A DNA stretch of 64,000 bases from JBBROS01 sp038229135 (lineage in GTDB: Bacteria; Pseudomonadota; Alphaproteobacteria; Acetobacterales; Acetobacteraceae). Location of the stretch: positions 1-64,000 of the forward strand of contig JBBROS010000005.1 of the NCBI GenBank assembly GCA_038229135.1. Direction: 5' to 3'. Below the pieces are notes generated by a model that did not search any database, was not told where the DNA came from, and was given only the letters and a program-made list of their open reading frames with translations. This document shows, piece by piece, positions 25,108-34,127 of the stretch. The position numbers and the translations under genes were made by a program. Position 1 is the stretch's first letter; the number at the start of each line of letters is the position of its first letter.

Positions 25108-25580
25108 TCGAAGTCGGCCCCCTCACCGAGGCCGACCACCCGCGCTGGACGGAGCTTTGGCGCGACTACCTGAAGTTCTATGACACCACGCTTCCCGACG
25201 CGCAGTTCGATCGCACCTGGCAGCGCATCCTGGCCGGCCAAGTCCTGCACGCCCTCGCCGCCCGCGAGCACGGCACCATCCTCGGCATCACCCACTACCT
25301 TTTCCATGAGAGCGGCTGGACCATGACGCCGGTCTGTTACCTCCAGGACCTGTTCACCGTGGCGGAAGCCCGCGGTCGCGGCGTCGGCCGGGCGCTGATC
25401 GAAGCCGTCGCCGCCGAGGCAGCCCTGCATGGCAGCACGCGCCTGTATTGGCTGACCCAGGACCACAACCACACCGCCCGAGCCCTCTACGAAAAGATTG
25501 CCCGCCACAGCGGCTTCATCCGCTACGAATACCCGGCCTTGTTCGATAACCCGGTCCCCGCCGCTCCCGCTCCATCCTGA
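25104..25580 (+). CDS. GNAT-family N-acetyltransferase
   Basis: A 158-residue acetyltransferase using acetyl-CoA. Motif A is LQDLFTVAEARGRGVGRALIEAV with the R-G-x-G-x-G pyrophosphate loop. The C-terminal YWLTQDHNHTARALYEKIA is the usual motif B with an Asn and Tyr. The start is TTG overlapping the cupin stop, with GCGAGG 5 bases upstream. Substrate is unknown. It resembles small amine or amino-acid acetyltransferases. Confidence 0.87.
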   Translation: MIEVGPLTEADHPRWTELWRDYLKFYDTTLPDAQFDRTWQRILAGQVLHALAAREHGTILGITHYLFHESGWTMTPVCYLQDLFTVAEARGRGVGRALIEAVAAEAALHGSTRLYWLTQDHNHTARALYEKIARHSGFIRYEYPALFDNPVPAAPAPS

Positions 25581-25627
25581 AGAGGGGCCAGGGCGAAGCA
25601 CACGGCTCCGACACCCGGTGCCACGCA

Positions 25628-26818
25628 TCAAGCTCCGCGCCCTTCGATCCAAGCCAACGCCGCCGCACCAGCCGATCGCCCCGTGCTGAAGCAGGCCTGT
25701 AGCAGGTAGCCGCCCGTCGGCGCCTCCCAGTCCAGCATCTCGCCCGCAACGAACACGCCGGGCCGTGCCCGCAGCATCGGGCCGTCCAGCGCGCCGAACC
25801 GCACGCCCCCCGCCGACGAGATCGCCCGCTCGATCGGTGGCAGCCCCGTCACCCGCAATGGCAGCCGCTTGATCCGCGCAGCCAGCGGTCCCGCGCCGCC
25901 CACCTCGCGCACCAGCGCTGCCGCCCCCTCCCCCAATCCGGCCCGGCGCAACGCATTGCTCGTCGACACGCCCGGGCCCCCCAGCCGTGCCGTCAGCGCT
26001 CCTTCATCGAGGTCCGGCCGCAGGTCGAACTCCAGCACCGCCTCCCCCCGCGCCTGCACGGCCTCCCGCACCGCGCCACCCAGCGCGTAGAGCGCACCGC
26101 CCTCGATCCCCCACGAGGTGATCACCGCCTCCCCCCGCACCGTCCGCTCCCCGAACCGCACCGCCAGCCGCTTCAGTGGCGCCCCCGCGTAACGCGACCG
26201 CATCACGTCCGACCACGCCACCACGAACCCGCAATTGGCCGGCACCAGGGCCGCCACGTCCACCCCGGCCGCCTCCAGCGCAGGCACCCAGGCCCCGTCC
26301 GACCCCATCCGCGGCCACGAGGCGCCGCCCAGGGCCAGCACCACCGCCTCCGCCTCCTCCAGCACCGGGCTGGAAGCCGCCTCGAACCGCAGGGCCTCGC
26401 CGTCCCACCCCACCCAGCGATGGCCCGTCCGCACCTGAACCCCCTGCGCTGCCAGCCGCCGCAACCAGGCCCGCAGCAGCGGGGACGCCTTCCAGCTCGC
26501 CGGAAACACCCGCCCGCTGCTGCCTACCACCGTCGGCTCGCCCAGCCCGGCACACCACGCCCGAAGCGCGTCCGGCCCGAACGCCCCCACCGGCGATACC
26601 AACGCCGCCTGCGCCGCCCCATAACGCGCCAGGAACCCCGGCAGCGCCTCCGTATGAGTGAGGTTTAGCCCGCCCCGCCCCGCGAGCAGGAACTTGCGGC
26701 CCAGGCTCGGCATCCGGTCATACACCGTCACCGCCGCCCCGCCTGCCGCCAGCACCTCCGCAGCCATCAGCCCGGCCGGTCCCCCGCCCACAACGGCCAC
26801 CCTCGGGGCCGCGCGCAT
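25628..26818 (-). CDS. HI0933/BaiN-family flavoprotein (TIGR03862-like)
   Basis: A 396-residue FAD/NAD(P)-dependent oxidoreductase. The N-terminal Rossmann motif is VAVVGGGPAGLMAAEVLA, followed by the family hallmark GRKFLLAGRGGLNLTH. The C-terminal FAD contact is VFVAGEMLDWEAPTGGYLLQACFSTG. Family members include bile-acid reductases and uncharacterised proteins; the substrate here is not known. The start at 26818 lies 6 bases after the stop of the DUF1003 gene on the same strand. Confidence 0.88.
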   Translation of the reverse strand: MRAAPRVAVVGGGPAGLMAAEVLAAGGAAVTVYDRMPSLGRKFLLAGRGGLNLTHTEALPGFLARYGAAQAALVSPVGAFGPDALRAWCAGLGEPTVVGSSGRVFPASWKASPLLRAWLRRLAAQGVQVRTGHRWVGWDGEALRFEAASSPVLEEAEAVVLALGGASWPRMGSDGAWVPALEAAGVDVAALVPANCGFVVAWSDVMRSRYAGAPLKRLAVRFGERTVRGEAVITSWGIEGGALYALGGAVREAVQARGEAVLEFDLRPDLDEGALTARLGGPGVSTSNALRRAGLGEGAAALVREVGGAGPLAARIKRLPLRVTGLPPIERAISSAGGVRFGALDGPMLRARPGVFVAGEMLDWEAPTGGYLLQACFSTGRSAGAAALAWIEGRGA

Positions 26819-26824
26819 GGCGGC

Positions 26825-27343
26825 CTAGACCTCGTCCGGCACCGACCGCGTCAGCTCGTTCGCCAGTTCCCGCACCGCCGTCTCCGTCCCCAGCTCCCGC
26901 GTCTCGGCATCGATTGCCTCCCTGATGTCCAGATGCGCGCTGATCGCCTCCAGCATCTGGATCACCTTCGTGACCTCCTTCTCCGTCAGCAGGTTGATCT
27001 GCAGGTCCAGGTGGTTCCGCCGGTCGCTCCGCTTGCCCATCCGATTCTGCTTGATCAGCACGAAGGTGGACAGCAGCACCCCCTCCAGCGACACCAACAT
27101 GCACAGCAGCTGAAACGGATACGGGTCGAACGCGCCCACCCCAGGGATCAGCTTGAGGTTGGCCGCCGCCCACGCCCCGAAGAACGCCAGGTGCAGCAGC
27201 ACGAACGTGACCGTGCCCGCAAAACTTCCGATCCCGTCCGCGATCTTGTCCGTGAGGCTTCGCTGCTGGTCCTGCTCCTCCTCCATCGCGACGACGGCAT
27301 GGATGTTCTCGACCACGGATGCCGGCGTGTGTTGCCCGCTCAC
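26825..27343 (-). CDS. DUF1003 family membrane protein
   Basis: A 172-residue protein. Two adjacent membrane helices (about residues 45-65, FAGTVTFVLLHLAFFGAWAA, and 78-100, FQLLCMLVSLEGVLLSTFVL) are followed by a cytoplasmic helical tail with NRMGKRSDRRNHLDLQINLLTEKEVTKV. This is the DUF1003 layout; the biological function is not established. The GTG start at 27343 overlaps the uronate dehydrogenase stop (GTGA), so translation is coupled. Its internal segment HLDLQINLLTEKE is typical of the family. Confidence 0.86.
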   Translation of the reverse strand: MSGQHTPASVVENIHAVVAMEEEQDQQRSLTDKIADGIGSFAGTVTFVLLHLAFFGAWAAANLKLIPGVGAFDPYPFQLLCMLVSLEGVLLSTFVLIKQNRMGKRSDRRNHLDLQINLLTEKEVTKVIQMLEAISAHLDIREAIDAETRELGTETAVRELANELTRSVPDEV

Positions 27344-28167
27344 GCGAACAGCCCGGCCGGCGACGGCGCACTTCGCGAGTAGCCGTTCGTGCAATAGGCA
27401 CCGCCCTGGTAGCGCTCCTGCACCGCGTTGCCGCTGACCGAGGACGAGAGCTGCCCGATCCACGGGTCGGCGCTGTCCTCCGGCGTCCAGCCCAGCCGCT
27501 CCCGCTGGTCGTGCCGCCACCACGTCATGCGGCTGTTGGCGGACGCGCCCCATATCACGCTGTGCCCCACCACCGGCGCCCGCACGCAGCACGCCATCAG
27601 CCGCGCCAGGTCCGCGAAGCTCAGCCAGCTCGCCAGCATCCGCGCGTCGTTGGGCGCCGGGAAGCAGCTGCCGATCCGCACGTTGACGTTCTCCACACCA
27701 TGCTTGTCCCAGTACAGCCGCCCCATCAGCTCGCCATAGGCCTTCGACAGCCCATAGAAGCTGTCCGGCCGGAACTGGCAGTCGGCATCCAGCGGCGTCG
27801 TGCGCTCATGGAAGCCGATGCTGTGGTTCGAGCTCGCGAACATCACCCGCGCGCCCTCCCGCCGGGCGGCCTCGTAGACATGGTAGAGGCCGCGCAGGTT
27901 CGGACCTATCACCTCCTCGAACGGCCGGTCGGTCGAGACGCCGCCGAAATGCAGGATGGTGCCGCACCCCTCGGCCAGGCCCATCAGCGCCACGCCGTCG
28001 TTCAGGTCCACCTTCGTGAACGTCGCGGCGGGCGGCAGCGTGTCCGGGAACGGCTGCACATCCGTCAGCCGCAGCCGCCAGCCATGCGCGGCGAGCGCCG
28101 GGGCCAGGCTGCGCCCGAGGTTGCCGGAGGCTCCGGTAAGCAGGATGGGGCGGTCGGCGAGGCTCAT
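27340..28167 (-). CDS. Uronate dehydrogenase-like NAD-dependent SDR
   Basis: A 275-residue extended SDR. LLTGASGNLGRSLAPAL is the NAD site and the catalytic Tyr-Lys pair is in SFYGLSKAYGE. Several stretches, such as FASSNHSIGFHERT, NVRIGSCFPAPNDARML and VIWGASANSRMTWW, match uronate dehydrogenases that oxidise galacturonate or glucuronate to the aldarolactone. No aldarate catabolic genes are adjacent, so the physiological substrate is inferred from similarity only. It heads a minus-strand operon with the DUF1003 and BaiN genes. Confidence 0.84.
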   Translation of the reverse strand: MSLADRPILLTGASGNLGRSLAPALAAHGWRLRLTDVQPFPDTLPPAATFTKVDLNDGVALMGLAEGCGTILHFGGVSTDRPFEEVIGPNLRGLYHVYEAARREGARVMFASSNHSIGFHERTTPLDADCQFRPDSFYGLSKAYGELMGRLYWDKHGVENVNVRIGSCFPAPNDARMLASWLSFADLARLMACCVRAPVVGHSVIWGASANSRMTWWRHDQRERLGWTPEDSADPWIGQLSSSVSGNAVQERYQGGAYCTNGYSRSAPSPAGLFA

Positions 28168-28244
28168 GGCAAGGGGTCCTTCGAGAGGCGGGCACTGTCG
28201 GGCGGGGCTTGCCCTCGGGTCAACCTGGCGTCACCCTCCGCGCC

Positions 28245-29603
28245 ATGACCGGACAGCAAACGATCCAGCAAGCCTCCGCGGCGCTCGAAGGCGGCATCAC
28301 GACCGCGCGAAACCTGGTGGAGGCGGCGCTGGACCGCATCGCCGACCCCGCCGGCGAGGGCGCCCGCGTCTTCGTGCGCACCTACGCCGATCAGGCACGC
28401 GCGAGTGCGGACGCGATGGACGCGCTGCGCCGCGTGGGCCGCGCCCCGGGCCCACTTGCCGGATTGCCGATCAGCCTGAAGGACCTGTTCGACGTCGCCG
28501 GTGAGGTCACCGCCGCCGGATCCAAGGTCCTGGCCAAGGCCAAGCCCGCCACCGCCCATGCCGTGGTCGTGCAGCGCCTGCTCGCCGCCGGGCTGGTCCC
28601 GGTGGGGCGCACGAACATGACGGAGTTCGCCTTCTCCGGCCTCGGCATCAACCCGCATTTCGGAACGCCCCGCAGCCCGTACGAGCGCGAGGTCGGCCAC
28701 ATCCCGGGCGGCAGCTCCTCGGGTGCGGCCGTCTCGGTGGCCGACGGCATGGCGTTCATGGGGCTCGGCACGGACACGGGCGGCTCCTGCCGCGTGCCGG
28801 CCGCGTTCTGCGGCATCGTCGGCTACAAACCAACCCAGCGCCGCGTTCCGCTCGAGGGCTGCCTGCCGCTCAGCCCCACGCTCGACAGCATCGGCCCGTT
28901 GGCCCGCACCGTGCAGTGCTGCGCCGCCATCGACGCCATCCTGGCCGGCCAAACGCTCCGCCCCATGCCCGAGATGGCGCTCCGCGGCCTGCGCCTCGCC
29001 GTGCCCGCCACCCTCGTCATGGACGGCGTCGACACGCCCACCGCCGCCGCCTTCAGCCGCGCGCTGAACCGGCTGGACGCCCTCGGCGTCCGCATCACCC
29101 ACCTGCCCATGCCGCTCTTCCTCGAGATCGGCCGGGCCAACGCCAGCGGCGGCTTCGCGGCGGCCGAGGCGCATGCCTGGCACCGCGAATACCTGGCCGA
29201 CCAGGCGGAGGTGTACGACCCCCGCGTCCGCGTGCGCATCGAGCGTGGCCAGTCCATAACGGCCGGCCAGTTCATCACCCTCCAGGCCGAGCGCCGCCGC
29301 ATCATCGCAGCTTTCGACCAGGCCACCGAGGCCTACGACGCCGTGGCGATGCCCACATCGCCCATCGCACCCTCCACCATCGACAGCCTGAAGGGCGACG
29401 AAGACTACACCCGCGTCAACGCGCTCGTGCTCCGCAACCCGTCGCTCGCCAACTTCCTGGACCGCTGCAGCATCAGCCTCCCCTGCCACCGCGCCGGCGA
29501 GCCCCCGGCCGGCCTCATGCTGACCGGCCCCACCATGGGCGACGCGCGCCTGTTCGCCCTCGCCCACGCCATCGAAGCCGCTCTCGCGACCCATAAGGAG
29601 TGA
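28245..29603 (+). CDS. Amidase signature family enzyme
   Basis: A 452-residue amidase. The Ser-cisSer-Lys triad is present: Lys in GLPISLKDLFDVAG, the cis-Ser in PGGSSSGAAVSVADG and the nucleophile Ser in GTDTGGSCRVPAAFCG. The chain continues with the GYKPTQRRVPLEGCLPLSPTLDSIGP region. Substrate is unknown; it resembles general aliphatic or aryl amidases rather than GatA, and no gatBC genes are nearby. ATG 28245 is chosen over an in-frame start at 28209. The stop lies 5 bases before the next ATG, suggesting a shared transcript with the periplasmic PheC-like protein. Confidence 0.9.
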   Translation: MTGQQTIQQASAALEGGITTARNLVEAALDRIADPAGEGARVFVRTYADQARASADAMDALRRVGRAPGPLAGLPISLKDLFDVAGEVTAAGSKVLAKAKPATAHAVVVQRLLAAGLVPVGRTNMTEFAFSGLGINPHFGTPRSPYEREVGHIPGGSSSGAAVSVADGMAFMGLGTDTGGSCRVPAAFCGIVGYKPTQRRVPLEGCLPLSPTLDSIGPLARTVQCCAAIDAILAGQTLRPMPEMALRGLRLAVPATLVMDGVDTPTAAAFSRALNRLDALGVRITHLPMPLFLEIGRANASGGFAAAEAHAWHREYLADQAEVYDPRVRVRIERGQSITAGQFITLQAERRRIIAAFDQATEAYDAVAMPTSPIAPSTIDSLKGDEDYTRVNALVLRNPSLANFLDRCSISLPCHRAGEPPAGLMLTGPTMGDARLFALAHAIEAALATHKE

Positions 29604-29608
29604 TCCCC

Positions 29609-30361
29609 ATGCGCGCCCTGCTCCTAGCCTTGGCCCTGCTGGCCTCCGTCCCGGCCCACGCGCAGGTCGTGCTCGACGGCATCCTCGCCCGCGGCACGCT
29701 CCGCGTCGGCCTCACCGGCGACTACCGGCCGTTCAGCATCAAGGAGGCCGACACCTTCCAGGGCCTGGACGTAGAGCGCGCCGAAAGCCTCGCCCGCGCT
29801 CTGGGCGTGAAGCTCGAGGTCGTCCCGACGGCCTGGCCCACACTCATGGCAGACCTCCAGGCCGGCAAATACGACATCGGCATGGGCGGCATCTCCGTCA
29901 CCCTCGAGCGCAGCAAGACGGCCCTGTTCTCCGCCCCCGTCATGCGCACCGGCAAGGCCCCCATCGCCCGCTGCGCCGACAAGGACCGCTACACCACCCT
30001 GTCCGCGATCGACCAGCCCGGCGTACGCGTCATCTTCAACCCCGGCGGCACCAACGACCGCTTCGCCCGCGCCAACGTGAAGTCGGCCGAGATGGTGGTG
30101 TTCCCGAACAACGCCGTCATCTTCGACGAGATCTTGGCCAACCGCGCCGACGTCATGATGACCGACGCCGTCGAGGCCCGGCTTCAACAGAAGCTCCGCC
30201 CCGGCCTCTGCGCCATCAACCCCGACCAGCCCTTCGACTTCAGCGAGCTCGCTTACCTGCTCCCGCGTGACCTCGTGTGGAAGCACTACGTCGACCAGTG
30301 GCTCCACCTCACCACGGAAACCGGCGAGGCCGCCCGCGCCACGGCCAAATACCTGAACTGA
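29609..30361 (+). CDS. Periplasmic cyclohexadienyl dehydratase-like protein (PheC family, solute-binding fold)
   Basis: A 250-residue protein with a Sec signal peptide (cleavage after AHA-Q). The mature chain has the type II periplasmic-binding fold and resembles PheC in its most specific segments: LRVGLTGDYRPFSI, VVPTAWPTLMADLQAGKYDIGMGGIS, FNPGGTNDRFARANVKSAEM, MMTDAVEARLQ and INPDQPFDFSELAYLLPRD. PheC dehydrates prephenate or arogenate in the periplasm. A plain amino-acid ABC binding protein is the alternative, but no permease genes are adjacent. ATG 29609 has AAGGAG 8 bases upstream. Confidence 0.8.
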   Translation: MRALLLALALLASVPAHAQVVLDGILARGTLRVGLTGDYRPFSIKEADTFQGLDVERAESLARALGVKLEVVPTAWPTLMADLQAGKYDIGMGGISVTLERSKTALFSAPVMRTGKAPIARCADKDRYTTLSAIDQPGVRVIFNPGGTNDRFARANVKSAEMVVFPNNAVIFDEILANRADVMMTDAVEARLQQKLRPGLCAINPDQPFDFSELAYLLPRDLVWKHYVDQWLHLTTETGEAARATAKYLN

Positions 30362-30366
30362 CCCCC

Positions 30367-31302
30367 GTGGCAGGCAGGGATGGACAGGCGGCGCTGCCGG
30401 CCGAGACGCTGCACCTGCCGTTCGAAGCCGGGCCATACCGCATGGCGATGGGCCTCGTCCCACGCCACCCGGAGGACCTGGTCGAGCTCGACGACCGCTA
30501 CCCCGACGAGATGGCGGAGCGCCGCGAGCTCCTCGACCGGCACCGGGAGGACGTGTTCGCAGCGACCCCCGGGTCGGACCAGGCCCGGCAGGACACCCTC
30601 GACCGCGTCGTAGCCGTCCTCACCACCCGCCACCCCGCACATTTCGGGCGCGACGGCCGCGTGCTGCACAACCGGCTGACCGGGGAGCGATGGGACCTCG
30701 AGGCACCCGCCCATGACCCGCTGGAGCTGGCCGGGCGGCTCGTGCAGGAGGACCTCTGCCTGATCTCGGCCGATGGCGGCGCACCGGTGCTGCGCGCTGC
30801 CATCCTCTGCGCGCCCAGTCGCTGGCGGCTCCACGAAAAGATCGGCCGGCCGCTGGCAGACATCCATGGCCCGGTCCCGCTCTACGCGGATCGCCTGGCC
30901 GCGCCCGTCGACCGCTTCATGCGCCATCTGCAGCCCGGCAAGCTGGCGGAGCGGTTGAACTGGTCCATCGTCGACGACCCGGCCCTGTTCCAGCTCGAGG
31001 GCAAGCATCGCACGAGCCTCGACCCGACCATCACCCCCGGCAATGTCGGCACCCGGCTCTGGCTGCGGGTCGAGCGCCAGACGCTGAGCCGCCTGCCTGC
31101 GGCCGGGTTCGTGCTGTTTACCATCCGTGTCCACAGCTATGGGCTGCACCGCATCGCCGCCCAGCCCGGCGCCGCCGCGCGCCTGGCCGAAGCCGTGCGC
31201 GCGATGCCGCCCGCCATGGCCGCCTACAAGAGCCTGCCAGCGTTCCGCGAGGCGCTGCTCGCCTTCCTCGACCTCAGCGCCACGGCAGAGACGAGCGGAT
31301 GA
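30367..31302 (+). CDS. DUF3445 protein (heme-dependent oxidative N-demethylase-like)
   Basis: A 311-residue cytoplasmic protein of the DUF3445 family, which includes the alpha subunit of heme-dependent dimethylamine-oxidising demethylases. Visible features are LPFEAGPYRMAMGLVPRHPEDLVELD at the N-terminus, LVQEDLCLISADG, APSRWRLHEKIGRPLADIHGPVPLYA in the middle and LRVERQTLSRLP with HSYGLHRI near the end. The heme ligand is not assigned. GTG 30367 is the most upstream plausible start, five bases after pheC; no strong ribosome site is visible. The redox partner genes of characterised systems are not adjacent. Confidence 0.78.
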   Translation: MAGRDGQAALPAETLHLPFEAGPYRMAMGLVPRHPEDLVELDDRYPDEMAERRELLDRHREDVFAATPGSDQARQDTLDRVVAVLTTRHPAHFGRDGRVLHNRLTGERWDLEAPAHDPLELAGRLVQEDLCLISADGGAPVLRAAILCAPSRWRLHEKIGRPLADIHGPVPLYADRLAAPVDRFMRHLQPGKLAERLNWSIVDDPALFQLEGKHRTSLDPTITPGNVGTRLWLRVERQTLSRLPAAGFVLFTIRVHSYGLHRIAAQPGAAARLAEAVRAMPPAMAAYKSLPAFREALLAFLDLSATAETSG

Positions 31303-31387
31303 TCCTCGGTTATACTCCGTGGAAAGCGCACGGAACCGGACTGGGGCCACACCCCGGCCGCACCGAGAAGGCAAGAGGAACCTCCCA

Positions 31388-32554
31388 ATGACCGCATGCA
31401 TCGTAGGCTGGGCCCACACCGTGTTCGGCAAGCACGACGAACTCGACGTGGAAGGCCTCATCGCCCAGGTCGCAGGCGCCGCGATCGCCGACGCCGGCAT
31501 CGAGGCGGACGAGATCGACGGCACCTTCGTCGGCCTGTTCAACAATGGCTTCTCCCGCCAGGACTTCCCGAGCTCGCTCGCCCTCCAGAGCGTGGACGCC
31601 CTGCGGTTCAAGCCTGCCACCCGCTACGAGAACGCCTGCGCCTCCGGCTCCGCCGCCATCCATGGCGCGCGGGACTTCCTGGCCGCCGGCCGCGGCCGCT
31701 TCGCGCTCGTCATCGGCGCCGAGAAGATGACCGGCCTGCCCAACGCCCAGGTCGGCGACAATCTGCTGGGCGCCTGCTACCGCAAGGAGGAAGGCGACGT
31801 GCCGGCCGGGTTCGCGGGCGTGTTCGGCCGCATCGCCGAGCGCTATTTCCAGGCCCATGGAGACCAGTCCGACGCACTGGCCGCCATCGCCGCGAAAAAT
31901 CACAAGAACGGCGTCGACAACCCCTATGCGCAGATGCGCCGCGACCTCGGCTTCGAGTTCTGCCGCACCGTGTCCGACAAGAACCCCTACGTCGCCCCGC
32001 CCCTCAAGCGCACGGATTGCTCGCTGGTCAGCGACGGCGCTGCCGCCCTGATCCTGACGGACGAGGAGACGGCCCGCGCCATGAACAAGGCCATCCGCTT
32101 CCGCGCCGCCGTGCACGTGAACGACTACCTGCCCCTCTCCCGCCGCGACCCGACCAAGTTCGAGGGCGCCGCGCGCGCTTGGGCGCAGGCGTACGAGGAG
32201 GCCGGCGTGGGCCTGCAGGACCTCTCCTTTGCCGAGGTGCACGACTGCTTCACCATCGCGGAACTCCTCGCCTACGAGGCGATGGGCCTGGCGCCGAACG
32301 GCCAGGGCGCCCGCGCGGTGCTGGACGGCACGACGGCGGCCAATGGAACGCTCCCGGTCAACCGCAGCGGAGGCCTGAAGGCCAAGGGGCACCCCGTCGG
32401 CGCCACGGGCGTGTCCATGCACGTCATCGCAGCCATGCAGCTCGCGGGTGAGGCCGGGGCCATGCAGCTGCCCAAGGCCGACCTGGCCGGCATCTTCAAC
32501 ATGGGCGGTGCCGCGGTGGCCAACTACGTGAGCATCCTCGAACGCGTGCGATGA
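31388..32554 (+). CDS. Thiolase-family acetyl-CoA acyltransferase
   Basis: A 388-residue thiolase of the SCP2/thiolase-II-like group. The nucleophile Cys84 is in YENACASGSAAIHGA, the catalytic His in FAEVHDCFTIAEL and the C-terminal His in LKAKGHPVGATG. It would cleave or form beta-ketoacyl-CoA, but the group also contains enzymes without a second catalytic Cys near the C-terminus, as here (GIFNMGGAAVANY). The ATG has AGAGGA 8 bases upstream. An acyl-CoA ligase follows 40 bases downstream, suggesting a catabolic unit. Confidence 0.88.
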   Translation: MTACIVGWAHTVFGKHDELDVEGLIAQVAGAAIADAGIEADEIDGTFVGLFNNGFSRQDFPSSLALQSVDALRFKPATRYENACASGSAAIHGARDFLAAGRGRFALVIGAEKMTGLPNAQVGDNLLGACYRKEEGDVPAGFAGVFGRIAERYFQAHGDQSDALAAIAAKNHKNGVDNPYAQMRRDLGFEFCRTVSDKNPYVAPPLKRTDCSLVSDGAAALILTDEETARAMNKAIRFRAAVHVNDYLPLSRRDPTKFEGAARAWAQAYEEAGVGLQDLSFAEVHDCFTIAELLAYEAMGLAPNGQGARAVLDGTTAANGTLPVNRSGGLKAKGHPVGATGVSMHVIAAMQLAGEAGAMQLPKADLAGIFNMGGAAVANYVSILERVR

Positions 32555-32594
32555 GCCGCGCGCCGGCTTCGAAGGGCAGAGCCCCCGCGATCAC

Positions 32595-34127
32595 ATGATC
32601 CCCGCCGCCAACCTCGCCACACTCCTGCTGAACAGCGCCACACGGCACCCGGACCGCCCCGGACTCGTCCGCGGCGACCGCACCTGGACCTGGTCCGAGC
32701 TTGCCGCCAACGTCCGGAGCGCCGCCGCCGGACTGCGCGCCGCCGGGGTGCGGCATGGCGACCGCGTCCTCGTTCACGGCCGCAACGGCCCGGCCCTGGT
32801 AGAGAGCATGTTCGCCACATGGATGCTCGGCGCCACATGGGTGCCCACGAACGTGCGCCTCACCCCGCCCGAGATCGCCTGGCTCGCCCAATCCTCCGGC
32901 GCCACCACCCACCTGTTCGAGCCCGGCTACGAAGCCCACGCCGAAGCCGCCCGCGACGCCAACCCGGCCTGCCGTCTGGAGCTCGACCTCGGCCCCGGCT
33001 GGGAGGCGCTCCACGGCCACGCACCGCTGGACCACCCTGCGGACGTGCTGCCCGACCACCCCGCCTGGTTCTTCTACACCAGCGGCACTACCGGCCGCCC
33101 GAAGGCGGGCATCCTCACCCACGGCCAGATGGGCTTCGTGGTCGTCAACCACCTCAACGACCTCATGCCCGGCACCACGGAGCAGGACGCCTCCCTCGTC
33201 GTCGCCCCCCTCTCCCACGGCGCCGGCGTGCACGCCCTCACACAGGTCGCCGCCGGGGCCGCAAGCATCCTGACCGAGTCCGACCGGCTCGACCCCGCCG
33301 AGGCCTGGCGCCTGATCGAGCGCCACCGCGTGACGAACCTCTTCACTGTGCCGACCATCCTGAACACCCTCGCCCGGCACGAAGCCGCCGCGCCGCATGG
33401 CCTGCGCTACGTCATCTACGCCGGCGCCCCGATGTATCGCGCCGACCAGGTCCATGCGCTCCAGACCCTCGGCCCCGTGCTCGTGCAGTATTTCGGCCTC
33501 GGCGAGGTCACTGGGGCCATCACCGTCCTGCCGCCCCGCCTGCACGGCGTGGACGACGACCCGGCCCTTCCCATCGGCAGCTGCGGCCACGCGCGCACGG
33601 GCATGGACGTGGCCGTCCTCGCCCCGGACGGCGTCCGCCGCGCGTCCGGCGAGACAGGCGAAATCGTCGTCCGCGGACCCGCCGTGTTCGCCGGCTACCA
33701 CGACAATCCCGAGGCCACCGCCCGCGCCCTCCGCCACGGCTGGTTCCACACCGGCGACCTTGGGCACATGGACCCGCGCGGCTTCCTCTGGATCACCGGT
33801 CGCGAGAGCGACATGTTCATCAGCGGCGGCAGCAACGTGTATCCACGCGAGGTCGAGGAGGCGCTACTGCTCCACCCCGCCATCGCCGAGGCCTGCGTGC
33901 TGGGTCTGCCGCACGCGAAATGGGGCGAGGCGGGCGTGGCCGTGCTGGTGCTGGCACCGGGGCACGATCTGCCGGATTTGCGCGCGCATCTCGCCCCGTT
34001 CCTGGCCCGCTACAAGCACCCGCATCACGCCGTGGTCTGGCCCGAGCTGCCCAAATCCGGTTACGGCAAAGTCGTCAAGCGGGACATCCGCGCCCGCCTC
34101 GAGGCCGATGGCCTGGTGCTGACATGA
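32595..34127 (+). CDS. Acyl-CoA synthetase (AMP-forming)
   Basis: A 510-residue adenylate-forming ligase activating a carboxylic acid to its CoA thioester. The P-loop-like motif is FFYTSGTTGRPKAGILTH, motif A4 is YFGLGEVTGA, and the hinge region is TGDLGHMDPRGFLWITGRESD. The C-terminal lysine is in KSGYGKVVKRDI. The substrate is not predictable. The stop overlaps the first PPC gene (ATGA), so ligase and PPC proteins are co-translated. With the upstream thiolase it forms a likely CoA-dependent catabolic operon. Confidence 0.92.
   Translation: MIPAANLATLLLNSATRHPDRPGLVRGDRTWTWSELAANVRSAAAGLRAAGVRHGDRVLVHGRNGPALVESMFATWMLGATWVPTNVRLTPPEIAWLAQSSGATTHLFEPGYEAHAEAARDANPACRLELDLGPGWEALHGHAPLDHPADVLPDHPAWFFYTSGTTGRPKAGILTHGQMGFVVVNHLNDLMPGTTEQDASLVVAPLSHGAGVHALTQVAAGAASILTESDRLDPAEAWRLIERHRVTNLFTVPTILNTLARHEAAAPHGLRYVIYAGAPMYRADQVHALQTLGPVLVQYFGLGEVTGAITVLPPRLHGVDDDPALPIGSCGHARTGMDVAVLAPDGVRRASGETGEIVVRGPAVFAGYHDNPEATARALRHGWFHTGDLGHMDPRGFLWITGRESDMFISGGSNVYPREVEEALLLHPAIAEACVLGLPHAKWGEAGVAVLVLAPGHDLPDLRAHLAPFLARYKHPHHAVVWPELPKSGYGKVVKRDIRARLEADGLVLT

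Noticed and set aside
28164..29594. Long open frame on the minus strand opposite the amidase
   Set aside because: It is a by-product of the very high G+C and codon bias of the amidase. The translation is low-complexity with no recognisable domain, while the plus-strand frame has complete amidase motifs.
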